Part shown: one piece after another, positions 1 through 10,555 of the stretch
Numbering within the stretch: the stretch's first letter is position 1
Layout: the number at the start of each line of letters is the position of its first letter
From: Punctularia strigosozonata HHB-11173 SS5
Lineage: Eukaryota > Basidiomycota > Agaricomycetes > Corticiales > Punctulariaceae
Assembly (NCBI RefSeq): GCF_000264995.1
Contig: NW_006767451.1
Coordinates: 93,165 to 157,164 of the forward strand
DNA length: 64,000 bases
Reading direction: 5' to 3'
Program-made: the position numbers and the translations under genes
The notes under the pieces: model-generated
The model's input: only the letters and a program-made list of their open reading frames with translations
What the model was told of the DNA's origin: nothing
The model's database searches: none

Positions 1-58
1 CCCCCCGCCCTTCCCTCTCTACTATATATGCACGACTGAACGGATGTTCGATTGATAG

Positions 59-527
59 CCCGCCTCACGGGCATGGCGCTCAACGTCGCGATCGGCTCGC
101 AGGTCGTGCTCGGCGCGCTCACGACCGGGCTCGCGGCGGCGACGACGGGCCGGACGACGTCCGTCGTCGTGTCCGTCTTCGGCGGCGCGTCGACGTGCGT
201 CGCGACCTACCTCGCGCGCGTGCGGGGCTCGGGCGAGCCCGAGACGTCCAAGCAGCGCGTGCGCGATCTCGACCATTTCGTGAGGGAGGTGCAGGCGCTC
301 ATGTTGGACAAGGGCTATATCCTCAGCGTATGTCCCCCGCTCTTTTTTTTCGTTTTTTTTCGAGACGGGGGAGGGGAGAAAGGCTGATCGATGTTTTTTT
401 TTCGTGTGCGCAGAGGGTGGACGATCATGGGGAGCATATAAGGGACCATTATGACGATGTCATCGACGACCTCAGGAGGCGGTTCGAGGAGCTGATCGGG
501 AACAACATCGATAACGGCACGCCGTGA
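59..527 (+). CDS. SLATT-domain protein, 3' part
   Basis: The last two exons of a gene entering from the left edge are visible. Exon 59-327 follows an acceptor at 57-58. The final exon is 414-527, after an 86-bp GT-AG intron (328-413). The first exon encodes a small, Ala/Gly/Val-rich pair of hydrophobic segments (ALNVAIGSQVVLGALTTGL, then a second one), followed by a charged helix, KQRVRDLDHFVREVQALML. This is the pattern of fungal SLATT domains, two-transmembrane modules named for their association with SMODS and SLOG proteins in bacteria, where they are thought to be membrane-disrupting effectors. The C-terminus is acidic and helical and stops at TGA 525-527. The upstream part, and so the full architecture, lies outside the window. 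The SLATT call rests on remembered family pattern, not a search, and no fungal function is established. Confidence 0.72.
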
Positions 528-1428
528 GTGGCTGCTTTCTACATCTCTCGTTCACCGTTTCGCTCATAGACCGGTCATCGAATAGGGAGAAGAGCAGGAT
601 GCCGATGAAAACCAGCGTATGAAGGACCAGACCATCGAGAGGCGTCTCGCGCATTATTATGCTTTGGTTCTGCGCGGGTGATGACGGACTTACGTCCCGT
701 CCCCCCCTTAGCGAATTCGCTCGTGCGCTCGTGCATATATACTCCATCCCCCGCGCGCACCACTTTACGTGGGCCGAAACCTCGGTCGTTTTCGGATGTT
801 CTCTGCCTCTGCCTTTTGACACGGGAGCCACGGTGCAAGGACGAAAGAATACGCGACCTTGGGGCGCGTGTTCGTTCCATACATAATCGCTATCGTAATG
901 CATATTCATATCTAATCTCATTATTGCGCTCGGCGCTTCTGTATACATGCAATGCTGCACAGAAGGAGTTGCGCATCTGGTACGTATGAGATGCTTCGTA
1001 CCTCTGGCCATGATGGGTATCTCGAGAGCCGTAGGGAGCATTGCAAAGACGCAGGAGGACAACCGCAGAAGCAAGCTAGGACACAGCCACGACATGTTCC
1101 GAGAGCCACTTGAAGCTCGAAGTCCGAGCGAGACTTTTGCTCATGCTGCTGTTCGGGTTTGTTTGCGTGCATCAACCGAACGAAAAGCAACAAACGGAAT
1201 GCCTCGTTATAAATGCTCTCTCCATCACGAATAAACTGTTGTGGGCCAAAATCCCGGCGCGCGAGAAGATCGTTGCCGGGGAAAAACTCACTGCTTCCAA
1301 GCGGCAACCCTCCCGGTCGACGGTGATCGCTCATGATATCGTCCGAAAGTCACCAGGGACCAGCCGGGGTAGGACACAAATGTGAGCACGACGCACAGGC
1401 CTTCACGCCGTAACCCTCCTCATCCATC
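528..1428. other. Intergenic region
   Basis: No gene is supported here. Open frames exist on both strands but show no family signal or codon structure. A TATA-like TTATAAAT lies at 1207-1214, about 215 bp before the ATG of the P450 at 1429, and is the best promoter candidate. Confidence 0.5.
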
Positions 1429-4207
1429 ATGGAGCTCACCCCGGGCCAGCGATTCCTCATTCCATACGTCCTCCGCCTCGTCGCTGTATGCGCCGCCGCG
1501 AAGAGCGCGAGCGTCCTCCTCGATAACACGTTCACGTGGTGGCACGTCCCGCTCTCGCTCCCGATCGTCGTGCCCCTCTACGCCGCGCTCTCGAACGTCT
1601 GGAGGGAATACGCCATCGGGCGCGAGGCGGCAAGACTCGGCGCGGTGCTCCCGCCCAGACTGGCGCATCGGTGGCCGGGAGGGCTCGACGCGCTCATGTT
1701 CGTGTTCCGGAACCAGAGGAAGGGCGTGTTAGGTGGGTGATAGCCTGTCGACTACGGCGGACGAGCTCTCTCAATCAGGGCATGTATGTAGCGCGCCCGC
1801 TCTGCATATGGCAGGAGAAATACGGGAACATCTTCAATCTGCGGCTGCTGTGGGAGAACAGGGTAAGCCTTCGGCCGTCTTTCCGCCTTACCCGACTGAG
1901 ACTGGCTGAACGCGCAGTACTGGACGTGCGAGCCGGAACACATCAAGGTGCGCTCATAGTCGTGGTTGTCGATAGCAGCGGCTGACTGTGATTTGCGTCA
2001 GTGCATCCTGGCGACTGAATTTGACAAGCATGAGAAAGGCAGCGTCTTCCGGTCCGTAGTGTCCACCGTGCTCGGCACCGGAGTCTTCAGCGCAGACGGT
2101 GAGCTTACAAACGATCTTCGTGTCCGTCAAGCGTGGCATTGATCGTCGCTCGCAGACGAACTCTGGAAGTGAGTACACCCCCAATCTTCCTGCCGAATAC
2201 TCGCCCTGACTTACGATCACATCAACCAGATTCCACCGCTCCATGACGCGTCCCTTCTTCGTCCGCGCCCGCATATCGGACTTCGACGTATTCGACCGGC
2301 ACGCGCAAGACGCCATACGGCTCCTCAAGTCGCGCGCGCGCGAAGGGTACGCGGTAGACCTTCAAGACCTCTTCGTACGTGCTCCCTTCCCACTGCACCC
2401 TTCCATACCGATCTCGCGCTAACACCCCCACCCCCACCCTCATGCCCCTGTAGTCGCGATTCACACTGGACAGCGCGACCGAGTTCCTCTTCGGGTACGA
2501 CGTGCGCTCGCTCTCCGAGTCCCTTCCCTATCCGCACAGCGCGTCCCCTACTCCTTACGCCTCTTCCTCCTCCCGCACCTCGTTCTCCTCCGCGTCAGAC
2601 TTTAGCACGGCCTTCTCCGCCGCGCAGTCCATCATGTTCGAGCGCAACCCGCTCGGGACGTGGTGGCCCCTTCGCGAGTTCTGGGAAGACAAGACGCGGA
2701 AGCACATGCGCGTCATCGAGGGCGTGATCGACCCCATCCTTGCCCGTGCGCTGGCGAGGGAGAAGGCGCGCAGGGCGGAGATCGGCGCGGGCGCGGAGAA
2801 GGCGGACACGAAGAATTCCGGGGCGTTGGAGGTCGCGGAGGGCGAGACGCTGCTGGAGTACCTGGTCAAAGTGACGGATGGTGCGACGCTCTTCCCTTGA
2901 CTGAAGTCGGAGCCCCCCGTTGACGGCGAAGTCGCAGATCCTGTCATTCTGAAGGACGAGATGATCAACATAATGGTGGCAGGACGCGATACGGCAAGTG
3001 GCCGATGTCTTCTTCAGCGTGCGCAGGGGCTGATTGCTCCGCCGGAAAATAGACGGCGACCCTTCTCACGTTCGCGTCGTACATGTTCAGCGAACACCCG
3101 GACGTTCTGAAGCGTCTCCGAGAGGAAGTCGTCCGCACTGTGGGGGATCGCCGGCCGACGTACGATGACATCCGGAACATGAAGTAGTGCGTCGCCCACG
3201 ATGCTCGTGTTCGTCCGCTTTCTGATCTCGATGACGTACAGTATGCGCGCAGTCCTGAACGGCAAGTCGATCCCCCCCGCGCGCCCTACGAATTTGCTTT
3301 TCACCTGTCTAACATTTATATTCGCATGTGCTTCCTCCAGAAACCCTCCGCCTCTTCCCTCCCGTGTGAGCATCGTGTAGCTTGCGCCGGCTTCGTTGAA
3401 CCTGATCTTTTTCTTCCTCAGGCCGCTCAACCTCCGGAAGTGCAAGACCGACGTCCTTTGGCCGTCCAAACGTGCCGATGGACGGCCGTATTACGTCCCC
3501 GCCGGCACCACGACGCCATACAGCGTGTGGCACCTTCACCGGCTCGAATACCTCTGGGGCCCGGACGGTGAGCACGTAGCACGCCGCGATGTCTCTCGTA
3601 TACAGTACATCGGGCTGACGCGCGACTGAAACAGCGCACGTGTTCGACCCCGATCGGTTCCTCGACGAGCGCGTGCATCGATTGAGCAGGAACCGTGAGC
3701 CATTCGTCCCTGTCCTCAGAGTTGTTGCTCGTCCTGAGCTGGCGAACTTCGCAGCGTTCATGTTCCTCCCTTTCAACGCCGGGCCGCGGATCTGCCTCGG
3801 GCAGCAGGTACGCCCTCTCCCTCTTCACCACACGAGAATTCCGAGCGATCGACGCTCATCGTGTTGCAGTTCGCGTACAACGAGGCGTCGTTCATGCTCG
3901 TCCGCCTCCTGCAGACCTTCTCCTCGGTCGAGCTCGACATGGCCGCCGTCCCGCCCGGGAAGATTCCTCCCGTGTTCGACGACATGAAGAGGAACGAGAA
4001 GGTTTGGATCAAGAGCCATCTGACGGTGCGTGCCGTCCGCGAACCGCTTGTTACGACGCGGCATATTGACGGTCTTCGCTTCCGCGTTTATCGCGGTCTC
4101 AGTCATATGTGGATGTGAGTTTTTATATATATAGCTGGATCGGATTTATATCTCTTTCTGACGAATATCTTCAGGGTGGACTCTGGGTGAAACTGGGCGA
4201 AGCCTGA
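1429..4207 (+). CDS. Cytochrome P450, CYP63-like
   Basis: Sixteen exons join in phase to 591 residues: 1429-1732, 1792-1862, 1918-1947, 2002-2098, 2156-2168, 2230-2374, 2454-2880, 2932-2993, 3053-3186, 3242-3261, 3341-3365, 3422-3567, 3635-3694, 3755-3807, 3870-4025 and 4175-4207. The N-terminus holds a hydrophobic anchor typical of ER P450s. The I-helix oxygen motif is AGRDTTA, the K-helix is ETLRLFPPV, and the heme loop [12 protein letters not shown] carries the axial Cys. The C-terminus [10 protein letters not shown] and this heme loop resemble the CYP63 family of wood-decay fungi, which oxidise alkanes, alkylphenols and polyaromatics; the substrate here is unknown. Two introns (2994-3052 and 3262-3340) start with GCAAGT rather than GT. 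A 13-nt exon encodes the core of the DELWK segment. The gene looks intact. Confidence 0.9.
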
Positions 4208-4443
4208 GGCGTTCCCGTCTGCCTCAGTGGCTAATATATCGGTCCATCAGGGTAAGCAGGAGCAAGCAGGTCAAAAACACGAGTGGTACGCCACAGACAG
4301 AGCGTGTACGATCGTCGACATCATTCGTGCGCGTATCTCTCAGGCCCCAGAATATCCGGATAGTTTGATTTGGCGTATTGTATGTTGAGGCACTGCGGTC
4401 GATCGTAGCAGAGCTGGGATATGAAACTGATCTGCTATGGTGC
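4208..4443. other. Intergenic, P450 3' flank
   Basis: The P450 terminator region, up to the TA target site of the transposon-like element at 4446. No further feature is recognised. Confidence 0.4.
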
Positions 4444-4445
4444 TA

Positions 4446-4789
4446 AGGTAGGGCTCATTCATACATAGCTACTAGTGACATTGCAGTGACACTCACGTGA
4501 ATATGTGATACTCAATTCAGTCGATGCCCCGAGCGTGACCAAATCAGGGACATCTAACCACCTCGAACCCTTACAGCGAGGCGTGAGAGAAGCACATTAA
4601 GAAAATTTTCTATACAATATCTGCGCACAGTCTGCATCTATCTTTTGTATAGAAAATTTTTGGGAAAAGTAGTCGGACAAACGAGTAGTGAGCCAATGTA
4701 ACGCTCCATCTCCGTTCCCCCGCCAAAAGTCTCCATAGCGTGACTGGTCTGAGCGCGTGATAGTGGCTATATATGAATGAGCCCTACCT
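4446..4789. mobile_element. MITE with TA target duplication (Tc1/mariner-like)
   Basis: A 344-bp noncoding element. The left end begins AGGTAGGGCTCATTCATA. The right end, read in reverse complement, begins with the same 18 bases, and the inverted repeats match for 29 bp with two mismatches. It is flanked by TA at 4444-4445 and 4790-4791, the target duplication of Tc1/mariner-type transposases. It has no coding capacity, so it would need a transposase supplied elsewhere. A second, nested inverted repeat lies in its middle. It sits 222 bp upstream of the NLR start codon and may carry or disturb regulatory signals. Confidence 0.82.
4600..4659. repeat. Internal hairpin inside the MITE
   Basis: GAAAATTTTCTATACAA is followed, after roughly 25 bp, by its reverse complement TTGTATAGAAAATTTT, giving a stem of about 16 bp. 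The stem is AT-rich and distinct from the terminal repeats. Confidence 0.75.
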
Positions 4790-5013
4790 TATCTCTCTCC
4801 CATCTCGTGTAAGTCCCCGACAGGAATAGCATTTGGGCACGCTGCCGAGATGCTACATATGTGCAACGAAGCGGACGAACACCCGAATCGACCATAGCAT
4901 TGCTCCCCCACGTCTCTGACGCTCTCAAAATCTCTGATTTTTGAGGAAAATCCCGGTCGTGGCAGGTTCAACGGGTTCGGATCTACCGATACCCAAATCT
5001 CCAGTAGTGTGCG

Positions 5014-8000
5014 ATGCGCCGGATCTTGCAAAGATGCAAGGTTGCATTAGCGAAGAAATCGAGGGCGGTAGATTATAACAATGACCCTGCAGACCAGCTC
5101 TTCGATATCAAACGAGGTCGAGGTCCGGATCAGGTGCGTCGAGCAGCGCCAGCAAACCTCGGATTCGATTGCTCACGTAGGCAACGTCAGCTTTCAAGCC
5201 CATTGCTCTACGTTAGCTCTCAGCCAGTGCGTATGAGCTGGCTCTCTCACAATCACTTCGACCTCTGATTTAAGCCGTCGTGATTCAGGTAGGCACATCT
5301 GAATTAAGTACAGTCGCCCTGGAAAGTGCGCCTGACGATGGACTTGCGGCTGTACTTCCTCATGGGTGCACTTCATCTGTTTCGGACCTCGAAGATGTCA
5401 TGAAGGACCTCCAGCAGAGTTATCCAGAGGGCTTTGTCACCACGCCTATCAGGACATGGGACTCCCTGTTGCATCGACTCAAGACTTTTGTCGAGATCGT
5501 AGACGATGTCGTGGATGTGCGTGTTCAGTATGTCCGATCCTCGAGATATTTGATGCATTGTACAGGTTCATCCTTACGCGAAAATGGCCTGGATTGTTCT
5601 TTCCGCAATTCCGAATGTACGATCTGCTGCTTGATATATCGCGAGCTTGCATTGATGAAGTGCTCTCCGCTCTAGGCCATCATCACGCAGTCGGAACAGG
5701 ACAAGGCGATGAACAAGTTGTTCGAAGCTGTACATGACACCTATAGCTTCGTCGTTGAAGCTCGACAGCTGTGCACTTTGCCATCGGCAGATCGACAGCT
5801 GTCGCTGCTATCGAAGCAAACGGTCGACTGCGCCTACTTCATTCGAGATTACACGAAGATCCCGCGCTTCTGTGCGTTCCTTACTCGGCAATGTGTGTAT
5901 TTCCCTCCGCTCATCTATCTACTCCACAGGGACCCGTACAGTCAAGAACAGGCTGCTAGATATTGATCAGAAGATTGCAGAGTACACCAGCACGTTCATC
6001 GCGCTCCGCGATCAGATCACGATGCACTCTGTGGTGCGGTCAGAGATTGCGGTCCACCGCGTCTTGAGGAGCGTCATCATTACTGAAGATATCGGTATGC
6101 CATTCACCTTTACCAATCCCACTTCACTCTCAAACGGCTCTGCAGCATCACAGGCACTTCTAAACAGCCTTCCCTACGCCGATGACGCGGGGTACAAGAG
6201 AAAGAAACAGTGTTACCCTGGCACCCGAGTGGAGATCTTGGACGAAATATCGACGTGGATCAACGACGACTCCACGGACGAGCGTATCTATCTCCTCGTC
6301 GGCCAGGCAGGCACCGGCAAGTCCGCCATTGCGCACTCCATCGCACGGCTTTTCGACGACATGGGACGTCTCGGCTCCTCGTTCTGTTTTGATCGCTCCT
6401 TCCCGGAGCGTGGTCCAGCCTTGTTGTTCCCCACCATCGCTCGAGACTTAGCAGACGTCGATCCCTTGTTGAAGACGACGCTCCTCAACGCAATCTCAGA
6501 GAAGCGTTCTGATCTCTCGACGTCAGACATAGAGATTCAGTTCCGGAGATTCATCGAGAGTCCAGCAAAGCGGATCGACCTCACCGGCCCGATCGTTATC
6601 GTCATCGATGCTCTCGACGAGAGTGGGCCCGTAGGATCTGAGGTTCGCAGAGAACTCCTTTCCGTCCTAGGCAACGCGATCGGCGCTCTTCCTTCCAATT
6701 TTCGCATTGTTGTCACCGCTCGGCCGGAATCGGATATCGAGAGCTACCTTTGCAACGGCCACCACGTTCGATGCAAACGCATGGACTCCGTTCCCCTTCA
6801 CTCAACCCTCACCGACATCAAGTCTTATATCCGTTCGAGCCTTCGTTCTTTGGAGGCCGGGCTCGGCGATTATGAGGATACTTGTCGTCAGCTCTCCCAG
6901 GCGTCGGAGGGCCTCTTTCAGTGGGCGCAAACCATATGTATTGCTCTGACAGATGCGTCCTCCGCCGGAATGACAGCAGAGGAGCGTTTGGAAACCCTCT
7001 TCACAGGATTGGAACTGACTTCATCGAAGAGTTCGACTCTTGACAAACTATACACACAAATTCTCTGCTCCCTATTTGATGTAACCAAGAAGCCGGTCAT
7101 GGCACGATATCGACGGGTGTTGGGCAGCATCCTCGGGGCAAGGGAGCCTCTGTCAGTCGAACAACTCGATGATCTCCTCGGTTCTCGACTCGATATAGAA
7201 TTGATTGTACGCCATATGGGATCGCTCTTGAGTGGTGTTCATGGCGCTGAAGATCCCATTCGACCGCTCCACACATCCTTTCGCGACTTCCTTCTTGATC
7301 ACTCTCGTAGCGGGGCTTTCTCCATAGATGCCCCAGGTGCCGACACTGAATATGCCCATTCTACCTTACTCTGCATGAATTGCGAGCTCCGCTTCAACAT
7401 AGGGAACCTGGCCTCGTCGTATTGGCCGAACGCAGATCAAGATTGCACAAGGATCCCCTCTTCGCTGGCGTATGCGTGCAAGTACTGGGCGTACCATCTC
7501 AAACAATCGGATTTGCGATCAGAACTACTGACCCTGGCCACTTCCGTGATGCGTCAAAAATCTCTTTTCTGGATTGAGGCCCTGAGTCTACTGAACTCTG
7601 TCGATTCCATCTTCTCCGTTCAATCCTTTGATCAGGTCGTGAGCAAGGTTCGAATGCATCCTCGCAACATGACGCTCAGACGACTGTACTTACCCCCAGG
7701 TTCTAGGATAGCCTTCAGGACAGACTTCTCTCGGAGCTCCAGTCAGTTCTACATGACCTCGTGCGCTTTGCACGTGAGTTCGGGGTCCCCATCCGTCGGT
7801 ACGCGCCGCACGTATACCTCTCGGCTCTCGCGTTTTGTCCGATGAACTCACACTTTCCACGATTCGACTATCCTGGAACTCCCCGTATCACGAGCGCCTT
7901 GGACGGTGACTGGCCATCCCACACTTGCGTATTTGACGTGGGGCACCGCGTCACATCAGTCGCATTCTCACCCGATGATGCCGGTCTTGTGGCCGGACTC

Positions 8001-10392
8001 TGGTCTGAACCAGGGATTGCGCTCTTGAATTGTGACACAGGCGAGTGCAAATGGCCCAGCGACGGCAATATTGCGGCTCTCCCTCCGACTGCAAGCGTTG
8101 CGTTCTCACCAGATGGCGGGAAGATAGTATGTGCATCTGCAGACCTCAATATCCGAATCGTGGATGCAAGCTCCGGCGCGATGATAGGAGATCCGATGAG
8201 CTCAGATCTAGAGCTCATTCCCACTTCCATCATCGCGGTATCTACCTCTGACAACACAGGCATCATCGCGATATCTCGCAACACCTTTTGGCTATGGAAC
8301 AGCGGAGATAACAGCGCCATTAGGCTGTTTTCTCTTATACCCGCTGAATCTGGCTTTCGCGATTTGACATTCACTCTCTCCGCAGACGGGGCATACATTT
8401 ATGTGGGATGTTCGGACGGGATGATCCGACAATATGACGTCTCTACCGCAGAAATAGTGAAGGAGATAGATTCCGGCTCGCCCTGGGGACTCCAGAGTAT
8501 TGCCGTATCACGGGACGGAGCTCTCATTGCATCTGCTACTGTCGGAACTGGTGCTGCCATTCAAGTGTGGAATGCTCGAACCGGCAAACCCGTATGTCAA
8601 CCCTTTCGAGGACTATCAAGCACCGTGCGCTGCCTCGCTTTCTCATCTGATGGAAGACGCATTGCTTTTGGATCTAATGATTGCACCGTGCGAATATGGG
8701 ACATACACCAAGGAATATCTGGCACCAATCATTATTCTGGCAGGACACCCGACAATAAGCACCACATAAGACCCTCACAATCCACGTCTACCTCTGGTGA
8801 GTACTATATCTAATTCTCCATCATTATCTATAATCTGATTCATACGAAGCACACGAGTTATCACTTCCCAATCATACACGAGAACGTCTTCGACAAACCC
8901 GTCCAACCGAACGGGTATGCAATACCACCCCAGATGTAACACCTAAACGCTATCCGTCGAGGCCATGGGTATTCATGAGTGCTGACGGCTCACGTTTGGT
9001 ATCCTGGGAGGATACCCCTGGCTCTATGGTGCGAATGTGGGATGCCCGAACGCTTGAAGAGATTACTTCGCCATCTCTGCATGGCATCACTAGCGATAAC
9101 CTGCTTGCATTCTCTGCAAATGGCGTGCTCTTTGCGCTTCGTTCCGCACCAGGCCTGAGAGTCAAAGATTTGCGAAAAGGAGGCTCAACCGACGTACCAC
9201 TTCTTACGGGCTCGTTCCAACGTAAAGAGATCTTCTCTGCAGCAGTTTTCTCACCTGATGGAGAACGCCTCGCCGTTATATCACCGAACAGGCTCTATTT
9301 ATGGGACACTCGCTCCGGTGCGGAGGTCTCAAACACACTCCTAGACAGCGTTGAGGGAACATATGTCTCCTGCATGTCGTTTTCTCCCGACGGTACGCGC
9401 ATCGCAATCAGCTTCAGAAACAACAGTTTCAGGCTCTTTCAGTGCGATCCGAAGCTAATGATCCTGACTACGTTACGAAACATCCAGCGCTCGTCTTTCG
9501 TTTTCTCTCCTGACGGAATGCGCATCCTGGTTCCGACCAAATGCCCAGGTTCCGCCATATACCCAGGTTCCGCCATATACCACCGAGACCCTCGATCTGG
9601 TGAACTAGTGGGTGACCCCTGGGTCGGAGATAACAACAACCTGATATCAAGATTCACAAAAATGATGTTTTCCCCCGACAACACGCTGCTAGCCACGGAA
9701 GTATTTACATACGAGCCACTGACCGATACCTCCGGTATGTGCTTGTGGGATGCACATACCGGTGCGCCGATTCGCGGCCGATACATGACGCATCGATATG
9801 ATTCCAGCATTCTGGATGCGAAATTCTCCCCCGATGGAACTCAAATCATCACCGCCGCCATCGACCTCCGCATCCGGGTTTGGGACGTTCGCAGCATTGT
9901 TCTCTTTGCGAATCATCCGTCCGCTGAGCGGTACGAGTCTGATGACCGCGTCCCCGTGATCTGCCTGTCGCCTTTACGAGAGCACGCGCTCAACGGCGCA
10001 GAGCGCCTCCTCCCTTCACGTATCCGCGGGGCCACAGAAACAGACACCGCCTTGTGTCGACCAGTGCAGCTGGAGGACGATGGCTGGATCCGCGGCCCAA
10101 GCGGCGAGGCGCTGCTGTGGGTGCCCGTCCAGCACCGAGCTCAACTCTGGCCCCTCTTTCTTACTTCATGCGCTTTGTACCCGGGGATCGGTCCCGAGCG
10201 CGACCCACAGGCTCATCGTCCTCCTCCTGTGACGCTGGATCTTAGCAAGATGGCACACGGCGAGCATTGGGCGGAATGTTACAGGCCAAGCGTACGCAAT
10301 AAGTTTGGTAGGTTTCATCATCCATCCCTGTCCATCTGATTCTGAAACGACTCCACGCAGAAGAAACACGCACTGAACCAAGGGAAGAATGA
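5014..10392 (+). CDS. NACHT-WD40 NLR-like STAND protein
   Basis: Eight exons join in phase to 1,627 residues: 5014-5133, 5289-5516, 5566-5616, 5676-5871, 5930-7638, 7707-8796, 8850-10307 and 10361-10392. Residues 1 to about 290 form a helical fungal STAND N-terminal region containing VHPYAKMAWIVLSAIPN, a recurring Agaricomycete motif. The NACHT NTPase has Walker A GQAGTGKS near residue 323, Walker B IVIVIDALDES and a sensor-like VVTARPESD. The C-terminal half holds about 13 degenerate WD40 repeats (FSPDG...VWDxRTG), then a tail with VQLEDDGWIRGP. Such proteins are inferred to sense non-self and trigger heterokaryon-incompatibility-type death; no ligand can be named. An 18-bp tandem duplication lies in a WD repeat (9545-9580). 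The 155-bp first intron is long for this window, so the first exon is the weakest part. No disruptions were found. Confidence 0.88.
9545..9580 (+). repeat. 18-bp in-frame tandem duplication in the NLR WD40 region
   Basis: The unit CCAGGTTCCGCCATATAC occurs twice in direct succession and adds the hexapeptide PGSAIY twice. The copies are identical, which suggests a recent slippage or duplication. Confidence 0.9.
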
Positions 10393-10555
10393 GCAGAGCT
10401 GCAGACGCATCTTTTGTAGTTGTGGAGATATATGGCAATGATATGTGACATGCGTTTCGCCAAATGGCTTGCCATCTATCGCCTTCATGCTGGAACTTGC
10501 GTCAAGCCCATCCTGAACGACAGAGATGTGAGATGAATTGCATACATGGATGCTC

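Noticed and set aside
472-1095. 207-codon minus-strand frame between the SLATT gene and the first P450
   Set aside because: It overlaps the 3' end of the SLATT gene, and the translation shows no domain or bias expected of a protein.
7639-7706. Apparent frameshift between the NACHT part and the WD40 part of the NLR
   Set aside because: A 68-bp GT-AG intron joins FDQV to DSLQDRLL in phase, so the gene is continuous.
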